Shown: positions 47,331 through 58,461 of the stretch, piece by piece
How positions within the stretch are numbered: position 1 is the first letter of the stretch
Layout of the letters: the number at the start of each line of letters is the position of its first letter
Assembly: GCF_016086655.4 (NCBI RefSeq)
Contig: NC_052133.2
Coordinates: forward strand, 49,716,383 to 49,780,382
Direction: 5' to 3'
Length of the DNA stretch: 64,000 nt
DNA from: Lepeophtheirus salmonis
Taxonomy: Eukaryota; Arthropoda; Copepoda; Siphonostomatoida; Caligidae
Translations under genes and position numbers: made by a program
Notes under the pieces: generated by a model
Told to the model about the DNA's origin: nothing
The model's database searches: none
The model's input: only the letters and a program-made list of their open reading frames with translations

Positions 47331-49354
47331 ATACGTTTTTCATAATTTATTCATCCTACTATAAGTTTCCGAGTCTCTATTTTCTTAAAATTCTTTATAA
47401 ATAACGACAGATTCATTGATTCCTAAATCACTTTATTCTCAATTTACAAAATATCAATTGCATTTACTAGTCTTTTATAAATGATTACATCCCATTAATT
47501 GGGTCAAAAAGTAATGCGCCCTAATTAAGAAGAATCTTCTTTGTACTCGTATCTAGGAAACAGTTAATGTGTTAAAAGAGAGTATCTCAATAGGGGGTAA
47601 ATTGTTAACGAGAGTAAATCTAAGGGGTGAGTAGAGGAATAAAAAGACTCTAAATAAACTCCAACCCACAGTGGAGGGGATGATATGTTGACAAATAGTG
47701 AAATAGGCGAGGGAGATTGAGAACCACTCTATGATAATATTTCAAAGTTGTATATTGTATATCTGTAGTGTTGTGTCGGTTCTTAATCATTTGGTCCTAA
47801 GTCCTCCGGACTGTCAGTAATAGAACTGATTAAAAAAAGAAGAAATCAAGATCTTCTTTCGATTAGAGCATCTTGATAACGGTGCTCAAGCAACTGATTT
47901 TATTATTTTTTTAAATTAATTTTTGTTTTATATTATATTAGCAAGAGTACCAGACATTGCTCGGAGTTATTAGGGGTCGGCGAACAGACAAAATGACAGA
48001 CAACCCTCCCTTTAATAATATGGATGTATACACCCAAAAAATCATGGTAACAAAAGCACGCCATTTCAATAAGTAGGTATGAACTAAATTATTTATGAAG
48101 AAAGGTCATTTAATATGCTTGGGAAAAATGAAAAAGCCCATATCTTAGTTTTTAAAAAGTCACATTTTCTTCGAGTTGGAACAAATGAATATGTAATATA
48201 TCCACCCCCTACAAAAGGAAAATCCTAGGGCCGTTCCTGAAGAGAGGGTCTTGTTATTTACATTCTAGGATGCTTTAGTCCTTTCCACACCCTTTTTAGT
48301 CTTTTTTCAAGGGGTGTGCCTTCTGTATGGATATAAGTTTATGAGGTTTCATCTCAGCTCAAGCCAACGACTGTTCCCAAAATGGATCCAAGGAGTGATA
48401 AAAATATTACTTTTTAAAAACAGAAAAAAACATAATGAAACTAAATTTCGATAGAGTTTTGAAAAAGGGAGCACCTTTCTTCTCTTTCTCAATTTAACGC
48501 GCTGAGCTTTAGCTGCACGCAATTATTGCTGAATTGGCACTTCTTAGATCAATTAGTTCTTCAGTTCTAAGATATTAAGTGCACACTCAAAAATACGTGT
48601 TCTATAGCCAAACATTGCTTTACGAATATAGAATTAGCAACGGGAGTACCCGGCATTAATCATAGTTATTCGGTGTCGATGAACAGACACACTCTGCTAT
48701 AATAATATTATCAACCCCTTTTCTTATTTAATATGAAGCGCTGAGCATTACCTACAAACGCTCGTTGCTACATTCTTATTTCTAATATTAAGTAGTAATC
48801 ACGCAGTTCTAAAATATTAAGCGCAAGCTCAAAAATAAGATGTACATAGTCAAACTTTTCTTTATGAATATAGATTTATACAATTTAGTGGTGTGCGGAC
48901 ACTTTGCCGAACAGACACTTTGCTGCAAAACATAATGAATATATTTGAGGATGAATCATAATGAAATACTATCTAATTATGATTATTCCCATTCATATTA
49001 CAACAATTTTAAAACATCAAATATTCCATTCTTTGCCACGAATTGCAATGATTAAGTTTTGATTAATTAATAGTTGATTCATTTTGTTATAAGGATGCTT
49101 CAACAGTTAGCAACAGTTGGACAATGCAAAAGAATCAATTGTTTAAATCGAATCTGTTGGAGCTCCAATGTACCTGGTCAAGTCCTGATTGACACTCATC
49201 TATCCCAAGGTTGTCTCTGACAATAATAGTTATCCAGATGTGTTTATCATTGGAGTAGTACCTATAATAGATATTATTTTTTTTTTTTTTTTGTCAGTTC
49301 AGCAAAGTGGCTTACGGCAATTAGGTTTTTGTCAACGTGTCCTACAAAAATTTG
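47331..49354. repeat. Gene-free stretch with dispersed repeats
   Basis: A family D left end follows TA at 47766-47767 (GTGTTGTGTCGGTTCTT, then GTCCTCCGGACTGTCAGTAATAGAACTG). A second repeat family appears at 47940-48000, 48490-48700 and 48730-48900 with GCTGAGC.TTA.C..CACGC..GTTGCTA and AGTACC.G.CATT..TC..AGTTATT.GG.GTCG..GAACAGACA words; relatives are at 41640 and 58930-59040. No gene. Confidence 0.5.
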
Positions 49355-49362
49355 GTGACCAT

Positions 49363-50183
49363 CAGGGGCGTTACTAGCTTTCATCATAGGAGGGAGCCTT
49401 CTCCCCAAAAATTATCAACACCGTAATACTTATGTAAATAGGTTTTGTTTTATGTACAGGCTGGACAAGCTTTCTGTCCCGGAAAGATGATTTTCTCTCC
49501 AACTAGTTATCAGATTAAAAAATAAAACCAGATTCTAAAAGTTTGATGGATTCTGATTTATTTTAATTAATAAAATCACCACCAGCCTCAATTACAGTCT
49601 CTATACGAGGCCGAAAGAGCGAGCAGGCCTTCTCCACTTGGTCCCTTGACAAATCCCGGAATTGTTCTTGATCCGACAGATTAGTACATCCTAGGTATTG
49701 CAGGGCGCAGTCTTGGTTTGTGGCTCCATTGCAACCCACACACAAAAATCAATCGGATTCAGATCTGGCGAGCTTTGATCCCAAAAGTCCAGCGATATGA
49801 ATTCGTCAAAATTGTAATTTGAGACTTTTTTTTTTCGAGGTGTAGCTCGGAGCCACATCCTGCTGCAATATGTAAGGCATCCCATCGGCAACCCTGTGGA
49901 CCCAAGCATTCACTTATGTCTTTAGTACGTCCAGGTTGTAGCTCCTGGCGCGGAATCCATGGAGGGCTCTGTGCCTTTTCCAAATATTTGGGACAAGAAA
50001 TTCGTCAAATGATTTTATTTCTTTTCCTACTGGCACGGGGTTAAACAAGCTGTCACAAAAACAAACAATCAGCTGCCTAAGTGCTCACCAAAGTGGTGTC
50101 ATAGATGGTTTGCCTACCCTGTATATGTGTGCATGATAATCATTTGGGGGGAGCCCCTAAAAAGGAGCTAGCAACCCCCGCTG
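49363..50183. mobile_element. hAT MITE carrying a mariner insertion
   Basis: Left end CAGGGGCGTTACTAGCTTTC with GGAGGGAGCC following; the right end on the minus strand is CAGCGGGGGTTGCTAGCTCC with GGGGCTCCCCCC. The flanks GTGACCAT (49355-49362) and GGGACCAA (50184-50191) match at six of eight positions. Without the mariner at 49457-50121 the element is about 155 bp. Confidence 0.8.
49457..50121 (-). pseudogene. Tc1/mariner element, deleted, nested in the hAT MITE
   Basis: Ends CAGGCTGGACAAGC (plus, left) and CAGGGTAGGCAAACC (minus, right), each flanked by TA (49455-49456 and 50122-50123). On minus, frames show MPYILQQDVAPSYTSKK-type remnants, then FISLDFWDQSSPDLNPIDFCVW with the third catalytic Asp, and the C-terminal SDQEQFRDLSRDQVEKAC with FRPRIETVIEAGGDFIN and a stop at 49563. 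The N-terminal half and first Asp are missing. Confidence 0.78.
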
Positions 50184-50191
50184 GGGACCAA

Positions 50192-51457
50192 CCTAGCTTT
50201 TGACAACCTTAGTGTGTTGATGGCAGGGGCTGCTTTTACTTTTTATAAGCTTATGGGTTGTCAAGAGGACTAAGAACAAAGAAGTATATGAATAGATAGT
50301 TTGTAGTACAGGTATGATCCATCAATGGACAATGATCATTCAATCATGTAACCTAATAAAAGTGTCAGAAAAGCAATTATATCCTTTGTCATTCTTGTAT
50401 GTTGTATGTACAAGATAATATCGTAACAATGAAGAGATTTATTTTATTATTTACATAGTAAAGTGAGATATATCCATAGCGAAGGAAGTAAATAAGATAT
50501 TGGGTTTTTCTTTTTCTTCAATTTCTTCTTCTTATTCTTGGTTGGAGAGAGGGAGACAAATCTTATTTCCTTCTTTTTAGAGGGGTTGAGCTTTCCTTTA
50601 TATTCATTTTCTTAACTGTATCATTTCATTTCTATTGTGGTGGTGCTCGTGGGTGATAGAATGAATCCACTGTTTATCTACGAGGGGACGAACGAACGAA
50701 CTCACACCCTTTCTCTTCTCTTCTCCCCCAAAAGTCAAAATTAATTAGATTCAAATCACAACTTCCCTTTCATTCCTTCCATCTTTATTCCTTGATTAAA
50801 TCATGGGTTAAATGGGCTGTATTTAGTTTGAAATGATAATATATACATAGATATTAAAAAAATGAATGGTAGGAATAGATCCTCTATCCTCCGTGATAGA
50901 AAAAGAGTCTAAGGAACATTCGTTCAGCTCCAAGCTTTTTATCATTATTTAACGACCGCAATTATAATGGTTGTAAAGTAATGTATCGGATATGTATCTA
51001 AAAATATACATTTGGAGTCTGATGGGCCCTAATGTTCCTATCACTTATAAATTGGTAATTTTCCAATAGCTTGGGAAAAGTCTTTATACTACAAGTCGAG
51101 TCTCAAGTCTTTGTTCACAAATTCAGGTCAACTCCAAGAATATTTTCATAGAGACAACATTGAGTTATCTAATATTTTTAATTAGTTCAGCTCGAGTCCT
51201 CTGATTTCTTTTGAGTTCATTTCAAGTCCATATCACAGGTCACAAAATTAAATTATTTTTTTTCATCACGAAAGTCATAGCATTTTTCTCCACACATTTT
51301 TTGCACTGATTATATTTTTTGTAGCACGTGGAGTTTTTGACATACAGTGGTTTGAAAACTTTTTGAGATTGTTATACGACATACATAGATCTAACTTTAT
51401 GCAAAAAGTCTAATTTTTGGAACACAAAACAACAATATCATAAAGATGATATATTAG
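50192..51457. other. Intergenic; GAGTC-rich repeat, no gene
   Basis: A pyrimidine-rich stretch lies at 50506-50600 and a GAACGAACGAAC word at 50690. About 51080-51240 belongs to the GAGTC-rich dispersed repeat (AAGTCGAGTCTCAAGTC, CTCGAGTCCTC). No exon is supported. Confidence 0.4.
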
Positions 51458-52066
51458 AAACGTTCTGAATGTGCATCCAACCACGGTCTGTCATAATGCT
51501 TCCATTCCAAAAATCCTTGGTAGGGATTTTCCATTGTGCTAATATCTTGGTGAAATCGCTTTCCTTGTTCGCCACTCACTGAACCAAGGTTTTCGAGGAT
51601 TAAATCTCAGTCGTAATGTAAAAAGTGCATTTTCAACGACATTTGGCACTCAAGTTCTTTGTAAGCATCAAGCCAGTTCTAGACTCCATCTTTATAAGCA
51701 GGAACTTGTTGTTCCCAAGGAAATTTTCACATATTCACTTAAAAGCCGGCAAGGCCTTCAATTCCAGTGGACGTAAGGCTTTTTGAAATTCAGTGTCATT
51801 CAAAACCTTCCTTACTTGTGATTCAACAAATATTCCCTCCTTCAATTTTGCTGCTAACCTTCGAAAATTTTCTGAAAATATATTGGAACCTTTCAAAATT
51901 GACTTTACCCATTGCTTTTACAAAATTATCCGTTAAACTGAGTTTAATGTGGAGAGGTAGTAGAAAGATTTTTGGAGATCCACTAAAGGGACGGAATGGA
52001 AACTGCTTGTCCCTGGGTCATATGTAGACCTAAGATCCAAGTTATTTCTGGTGTAATGCTCCATAG
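51458..52066 (-). pseudogene. Relic of a multi-copy protein with an FHQDI motif
   Basis: On minus, successive frames give PFSGSPKIFLLPLHIKLSLTDNFVKAMGKV, then GVNWLDAYKELECQ-like and MSLKMHFLHYD, and ENLGSVSGEQGKRFHQDISTMENPYQG followed by WKHYDRPWLDAHSERF. The order (LHIKLGL..FVKAM, MSLKIHFLHSHLDFFPENLG, SDEQGERFHQDI) matches an unnamed protein family repeated in many invertebrate genomes, as I recall it. Stops and frameshifts make it a pseudogene. Function unknown; probably mobile-element related. Confidence 0.6.
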
Positions 52067-53455
52067 TGGCAAGACTGTCCCATAGACATAGGAAACATCA
52101 AATTTTTGTTAATCTTGATTACATACCCATAACTTTGAGATATCCACAGATTTTTCATTGATAACTCTCATATTGAATTGCTTTTAGAAGTATTTACTTA
52201 CATATTCTCGTATATCTTGTTGTAATGGACAGAATGAGCAATGGAAACGGATCTCATTTTATTACATTATGGAGAAGGACAATGCATTTTATATAATATT
52301 AAATTTTAGAAGAATAACAGGGGGATACGTGTACAAATTTTAAGAATCGTAGATTTATCTTGTATATTAAAAAAAATAATTTTAAATATATGGAGGTGTT
52401 ATCAAAATTATTGATTAACTACAAAAATTTATGCAAACTTATAAAAAACAAAATGGGCTTTATCTTAAAAACAGTACGTGTAAAAATTCTGTAAGATACA
52501 CTCCAAATTATATCTGATATAAGGACTTTCAAGTAGTTTAAAAGAATTGAAAAGTATGATTATTTTTATGCGTAGGTCATGTATAGGAAGTCTAATTTTA
52601 AGCTACGATGCGTATTCATGTTAATATACCGCAATTCCATCAAGCCATTAATATTATAATATTTTATGCTTTATGTATAACTAAACTACATAAATGATAT
52701 GAATAAAAACCAATAATAAACGCCATTCAACCCATAAAAAAAATAAAGGATAAATTTTATTTCATGTGGATTAAACTTCAAAGAAAGAGACAAATTGTTG
52801 TGTTATTTTTTTTAAAAACATTTTTAAATTTCTGTATTTTTTCCAATCTGAAAAAAAATAAAGAAATCATTCAGATATTTTTTTGAATCTGTAAACATGT
52901 TCCTACAAATTATATTTTATATATATTTTTTTTTTGTATTTAAGTGCAATAAATAGCAGAAAATCATGTATATTCAGATAAAATATTTTTGAAAAAAACA
53001 CATTGTGGGCCAGATAATCAAAAACTTTGGGTCATATATCTCGGCGTAAAAGCAATCAGGATCACACCAATTCATTCAAAGAGCAAAAAATGTTGACATA
53101 GAAAAAAAATATTAAACCAAGTTAAATTTTTTAAGTTTCTGAATAATTTATTGTATATCACCAAATTTCACTCATGATGCCAAATTATTCATAATTACGG
53201 CTTATCGAGTTATAGAGATATTAATGTATTCTTAAATTACAGATTATTCGCAGTATTAGTGATGATAATTTGCTAATATAAGGATGCAAATATCAACATT
53301 TTAAATTTGCAAAGACATATTCGAATATCAAAATAAAGACACATTTATGAATATGGATGAGATTATCAACATTTGAAATTAGCTAATGGAGATTGAATTT
53401 CATTTTTTTTTTAAATTTGCGAATGCACATGTTTCTAAAGTATGAATAATTTGCG
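52067..53455. other. Intergenic, no gene seen
   Basis: Strongly AT-rich. No repeat ends, exons or transposase motifs were recognised in this 1.4 kb. Confidence 0.4.
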
Positions 53456-54100
53456 GATTTTGGCCTGCTTTTTTGGAATTGGTAATGTGAAGAATGCATT
53501 TTCTATTCAGTTGTTGTCATTATTATTTAACTACTGAGTAGTGAAATTATTTTCCTATTCCATTTTATTCCCAACTTGATTGAAAATTTGTCTGTGGTCA
53601 CAAAAGACAGAGAGTAACCTTGAGGATTTGTTGAGAAGTTATCAGACATCTTCTCATAACCAGAGGTCCATTAAAATCCGAACATTTTAAATTTTAAACT
53701 TCAACAAGATACAATATATTAATTAACAATAGAATTTCAATAAAATTAATACTATGTAGCTGCCCTTAGCGACAATGATGGCTTCCAGGCGGTAGAAGGA
53801 CAAGGACCCCCTGCAGATGTAATCCTATGTCATAGCGTCTCAGTGCTGGCTGACAGTGGCTTTTAGAGCCTTGGTGTTTGGATTGACTGCAGGCCTTCGC
53901 ATCGATATGCACCCAAAAGGTGTAGTCCAAGGGGTTCGCATGGGATTCTTTCTTTCCTGTTGTAAAGATTTGGACCACCCGGTATGATTTTCAACATTTA
54001 GAAAATTAAAGGTCCGATTACGAGTATTCAATGCATCACTACAATGCACATACAAAATGCCATTATCCATAAATGAATCTGATTTGTTTTCACTTAGCAT
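53456..54100 (-). pseudogene. Mariner transposase C-terminal relic beside a dispersed fragment
   Basis: On minus, 53960-53766 reads HANPLDYTFWVHIDAKACSQ, then in another frame ALKATVSQH and DYICRG with LEAIIVAKGSYI, the end of a mariner transposase including the third-Asp block in decayed form (AN for DxN). The end at 53660-53690 has GGTCCATTAAAATCCGAACATTTTAAA. The adjacent 53460-53660 duplicates the coding-like fragment at 21810-22080. Confidence 0.65.
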
Positions 54101-54504
54101 TAAAAATGATGGGAGTCGAAAGAAAAAAAGATTCCTCGAATAACTCTTTATGCTGTGTGTATCATATTAAATAAATAATGTTGATTCGTTCCAATTCCAT
54201 TCCTCCCATAACTATAAGTCTGTAGAAGCGTGGAAACATAACGACATCATTTTATTATTTATTTTTTTCTTTTCTTTTTAGCTTCGTGTATAATTTATTC
54301 TGAAAAAAATATTCATATGAACATGATATGACAGATAATTCAATTAAAAGATATCTTACTAAATATATACGTGGTGTTTCTCAACTAGAGTTCCATTAAA
54401 AATATTACATTACTCATAGATTATGGGTATTTCTAGAATAATTTCTCTAAATACTTTTTTTCACAGTGTCTCCGCGGGATTATAAATATAGATATTTTTA
54501 TTGA
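54101..54504. other. Intergenic, no gene seen
   Basis: AT-rich, with a GTTTCTCAACTAGAG word near 54374 that resembles the hAT AGTGGTTCTCAAAC end but has no partner. Confidence 0.35.
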
Positions 54505-55218
54505 CAGGGAAGGGGGCTTGGTTTATGATTTTTTCAAAAAACAAAATCCATATATTAAAATTTTTGAAAAAAATTAATCAAATTCCATAGCTGTTCACAG
54601 AAAATTTTTCAAAAAAAAATTCAAAATTCTTGAGTCATTCACAAAAAATTAAATTTTTTGGAATTTTTGTTCAAAAATCCATTGGCTATTCAAAAAAAAT
54701 TCAAATATTCATAGCCCTTCTTAGAAAATTAATTTAAAAAAATCGAATAACTACAATTTTTGAAAAAAAAATTTCAAAGTATTTAATTTTTTGGAAAAAA
54801 AATACAATAAGTCATAGCTATTAACAGAAAATAAAAATTTTGAAAAAAAAATTCAAAAATCTTGAGCCATTCACAGAAAATTAAATTTTTTGGAAAAAAA
54901 TTTAAAAAATCCATTGGGTTTTTTAAAAAATAATTATATATTCATAGTCATTCTTAGAAAATTAAATTTAAAAACAAAAATTTAAAAATTACAATTTTGG
55001 TAAAAAAATACAAAAATTCATAGCTATTCACTCAAAATAAAACATTTTGAAAAAAATATTTCAAATATTTAATCCTTTGGAAAAAAAATCAAAACAGCTA
55101 TTACCAAAAAAAATTTCAAATGCTACATTTTTTGCTCTGGTGAATATTTTGGCCGAATTACGAAAAAATTTATAGTCAAAAACAAAAATTCCTTAATTGG
55201 GTGGGGACAGCCCCTCCA
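54505..55218. mobile_element. Family C element, long core
   Basis: Left edge CAGGGAAGGGGGCTTGG; right edge near 55195-55218 has GGGTGGGGACAGCCCCTCC. The core repeats AAAAATTCAAAAATCCATAGCTATTCACAGAAAATTAAATTTTTTGG with many variants. Ends are decayed relative to other copies. Confidence 0.5.
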
Positions 55219-56479
55219 GCAATATCCCACCATTCAATGTGTTTCCTCTTATTCTGAACAAACTTGACGAAGACACCTCGTCACTCAGATACAGCCTAAA
55301 TGCACAACGCCTTCCGGAATATTTTGCCATCAGGGAATCTTGGCTGACTCTGGAAACTGCATTCCCCACCCTCCTATTTTGGGTATACCCTACCTTGTAA
55401 TGTCAGATGGATTAAGATTAGGTTAAGTCCGTAAAATAGTACCAATATTGGTACCTTCAATCTTTATTACTGCGCAATATGAAATTATTATTAGTATTAT
55501 TTTTTTTTCAATTGCAGGTATTTAAAGCCAGCATCTTTTACACAATATCGTATTCTGTATTTCATGAAAATTTCATTCAATTCTCTTGATGTTTAAGAAA
55601 GTTGTGTTGTTTTATAGAAATATCATATTAGATCACAGATTTTGCTGTAGCCTATTACATAAACAGTAGGAAAAAAGACGATGATAAATTGTGAAAATAA
55701 ATTCGTCATAACTTCCCCATTATTGAAGCTAGAGACATGATTTTGATATCAAAATGTTTATTTGACCAATCAGATTAAATAGGCTAAAAGGAAAATATTG
55801 AAATTGAAATTTTTGTAACATACTTCATGTGCATAGGTTTGCGCCTCGGTCGTTCCTAGAGAAGGAAATGTACTTTATGTATATGGACTTCAAAGACGAT
55901 TCCTAGGTCGGAAGATACTATAATGTTTCTTAGGATTCATCCGCGTAACTCCATCTGATAAATTAAAGGATGCATAAAAAAGTGAGGACCAGAGTTAGCG
56001 CCTTGTGTGTGTCCAGGTTACAAGACCATTTCAAAGTAGGTTAATGCCCCTAGTGGGGCATGTGTCCAGAGTATAGTAAACATTCACAAGAGGTTCAACT
56101 TTGTAAAAAAAACTCAACGGGTGTAGTAGGAAGCATAAAATAATCCCATATTTTCAAGAGAACTATGCTACGAGGTCAACAACAACCTAATGGAAATATT
56201 TGACCAAATAGGGACGAAGATGTGTCACAGTCCTCCATTGAGTATGTCTAGCACAGAGTAGTTCTTCATGGACGTATGCCTCAGACGACGCCACTTCTTG
56301 GGAGAAAAAATGTACACGCTCGCCTGACCTATAATAGATATTATCTGAAACAAGATCACATCTTTTGGTCAACTATCCCGTACTCTGATTAGTCAGATTT
56401 AGTTTCCTCACAAAAATAAAAAATCATCAAAGGTATGAATAATTTACACTCGACTTTATTTTTTTTTCTAAGAAATGAC
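55219..56479. repeat. Intergenic with a dispersed block
   Basis: The block at 55840-55960 (GGTTTGCGCCTCGGTCGTTCCTAGAGAA.GAAATGTACTTT.TGTATATGGACTTCA) matches 27025-27170. 55980-56390 is less AT-rich than its surroundings and has a minus-strand frame MTKRCDLVSDNIYYRSG that I cannot place. It may be part of a further mobile element. Confidence 0.4.
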
Positions 56480-56819
56480 ATATTTACTTTCATTAGTGAA
56501 CTTTTCTTTCAAAAATTCCTTTGAACTCTTTTTTTTGGCCCTTTTTAAATTTAAGTATTTGAAATTAAAATTGTCCAGTTTGGTTAAAAAAATTTAATTT
56601 TTCAATTTCTTTTCTCACAAAATTCAATTTTTTGTCAACAGCTGTAGACTTTTGAAATATTTTCAAAAAAAATTTATTGTTAATTAATTTTGTTCAAAAA
56701 TTTTTATTTTTGAAATTTATTCTGAATACCTATGGATTTTTTTTTAAACCCCCCAAAAAAAAAAAAAAAAAAATGTATATATATATATATATAGACAGAC
56801 AATCCTGCGGACGCCCCTG
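56480..56819. mobile_element. Family C element
   Basis: The right end is intact: a TATATATATATATA run, then AATCCTGCGGACGCCCCTG. The core has TTTTTGTCAACAGCTGTAGACTTTTGAAAT and AAAAATTTATT words. The left end was not identified. Confidence 0.6.
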
Positions 56820-57039
56820 TACTAACCTACTATTCTTTATGATGAGCTGATGTTCTTTCCATTATATGTATCTATAAGCAAGCACATAGGAACATTGTAT
56901 CCACATTTCTAGATAAAGCACATTATTGTACTCTCATGTTGATAAAATTTGTCACGTAATACTAAGAAATGACTTTCTCTTATTTCTGGACTTTGTCCAT
57001 TATTAATTATCAGAGAAAATTCCTTTACTTCTCAAAGGT

Positions 57040-57240
57040 CATTCCCCTTTTCGGCAGCAGAAGGCATGTCACCCGCTGCAGATATAGTCCTCTGTCATAG
57101 CGTCCTGGGGTTGGCTGACAGTGGCATTGAAGGCCTCAGTGTTTGGATGACGGGCACTACAGTTCTTCCCCTCAACATGCACCCAAAAGGTGTAGTCAAG
57201 GGTGTTGACATTAGGGGGGCAAAAGGGCCAAAAAAGAGTT
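57040..57240 (-). pseudogene. Mariner transposase C-terminal relic
   Basis: On minus the frame reads NTLDYTFWVHVEGKNCSARH then PNTEAFNATVSQPQDAMTEDYICSG. This is the region of the third catalytic residue (NP-D decayed to NTLD) and the tail, the same family as at 53.8 and 18.9 kb. Upstream coding is absent. Confidence 0.65.
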
Positions 57241-58047
57241 GAAAGGAACTCAAAAGACTCATTCAAAAGAGTCTTGCAACGGAAAAGATTGGCTTCTTTC
57301 ATTGGTATTATCAAAAGTGGCCTCTTTATAATAAAAAAAAGAATGCTAGGAGAAGGCAGAAGCAAACATATGATATACCTAAGATTCTCATTAATATCAG
57401 CTGCCTATTATATGATTTTGTGGGAGAAAATTAATTAGTTCAATAAAAAGGAGAACCTTTTATATTTAAAATGTCATTGGTAAGGGAAAATATTATAATT
57501 ATATTATTTGGAATTTTTAAAACAATTGACACCAAAGGTAGGCGAGAATGCTTACTTCAGACCACGACGACCAGTTAACGTACAAAAAAGAAGAAAGAGC
57601 ACACACAATTTTTCTCATTTAAGCGATGGTTTTTTCATTACATACAAGTCAACTCTACACCATTGACCAATTTAAAATGAAAATTGTCTTATTCAAAACA
57701 GAATAGTCAAATTCAAAATGGGAATAAATTTGAGTTAGACTATTCTCATTTTGAACTGGACTATTCTAATATAGAATTGGAAATGGTATAGTGATGCGAG
57801 ACTCCTACCTCCCTACCACAGGGCTACTATCAATGACAAGCTCCAAGTCCAGCCCTATACGCGATAATGTTATAAAATAAAGAAAGTGAATAAAAGGACA
57901 TATATATTTATGCTTGCGTAAAGTGCTTTTATTTGACATATAATCCTATAGTTACTGGATAAATCAAAGATGAGGCAGATATATATTAAATATTACAAAA
58001 ATAGAATGAAGCATGAATAAATAAATAATAGTGAATATAATAAACCT
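57241..58047. other. Intergenic and 3' flank of the OB-fold gene
   Basis: No gene is seen. A minus-strand polyadenylation word AATAAA (plus TTTATT) near 57927-57933 could serve the gene at 58048. At 57665-57775 there are several TTCAAAATGGAATA-like words in both directions. Confidence 0.4.
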
Positions 58048-58461
58048 TTAAATCTCTTTAAACATAGTAATGCTTCTAAATATTTCTTCATTCTTTGAGA
58101 CAAGACGAATTCTTAAAGCTCTTAAAAAAAGCTCATCATTAAATTTAACAACATGACCAATAGCTTCTATTGATTGTCCATTTTGAGTGGGGTTGTGCGC
58201 AAAACTCAACAAATCATTGAACTTACTAGGATAATTTAGACTCTTGGTTTTAGTCAAAGAGGGTAAAATTTCATGGGGCTGGTAGGAAACAGACATGACG
58301 CCAGTTCCGTCATCAATATAAAAAGATATATTTTTTTCTGAGCGATTTCTCCGTTGAGAGACAATTAATCCAACGACACGGACTAGTTTATTACCAAAAG
58401 ATGGATTTACTAAATGCATTGAGTTTTGAATTTGTGAAATCAAACAGTCCTCGTACGACAT
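58048..58461 (-). CDS. Small OB-fold protein, RMI2-like
   Basis: A single frame of 137 residues, ATG to TAA, on minus. Residues about 25-60 (KLVRVVGLIVSQRR, ISFYIDDGTGVMSVSY) form the first strands of an OB fold, and residues about 95-125 (GQSIEAIGHVVKFNDELFLRALRIRLVS) the later strands. The size and the C-terminal ALRIRLVSKNEEIF block, comparable with AVKMTDLSDNPIHE, suggest RMI2, a partner of BLM-TOP3A-RMI1 in resolving recombination intermediates. RPA2 and STN1 are alternatives because of the YxIDDGTG signature. The sequence just upstream of the ATG reads TTTTAATTTTCAG, a good acceptor, so a 5' non-coding exon is likely. Gene reality is much surer than identity. Confidence 0.6.
   Translation of the reverse strand: MSYEDCLISQIQNSMHLVNPSFGNKLVRVVGLIVSQRRNRSEKNISFYIDDGTGVMSVSYQPHEILPSLTKTKSLNYPSKFNDLLSFAHNPTQNGQSIEAIGHVVKFNDELFLRALRIRLVSKNEEIFRSITMFKEI

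Noticed and set aside
55197..55400. 67-residue plus frame
   Set aside because: Begins in the right end of a family C element and has no recognisable domain.
56187..56372. 61-residue minus frame MTKRCDLVSDNIYYRSG
   Set aside because: Protein-like but unsupported by motif or splice context; could be part of a mobile element, so not called as a gene.
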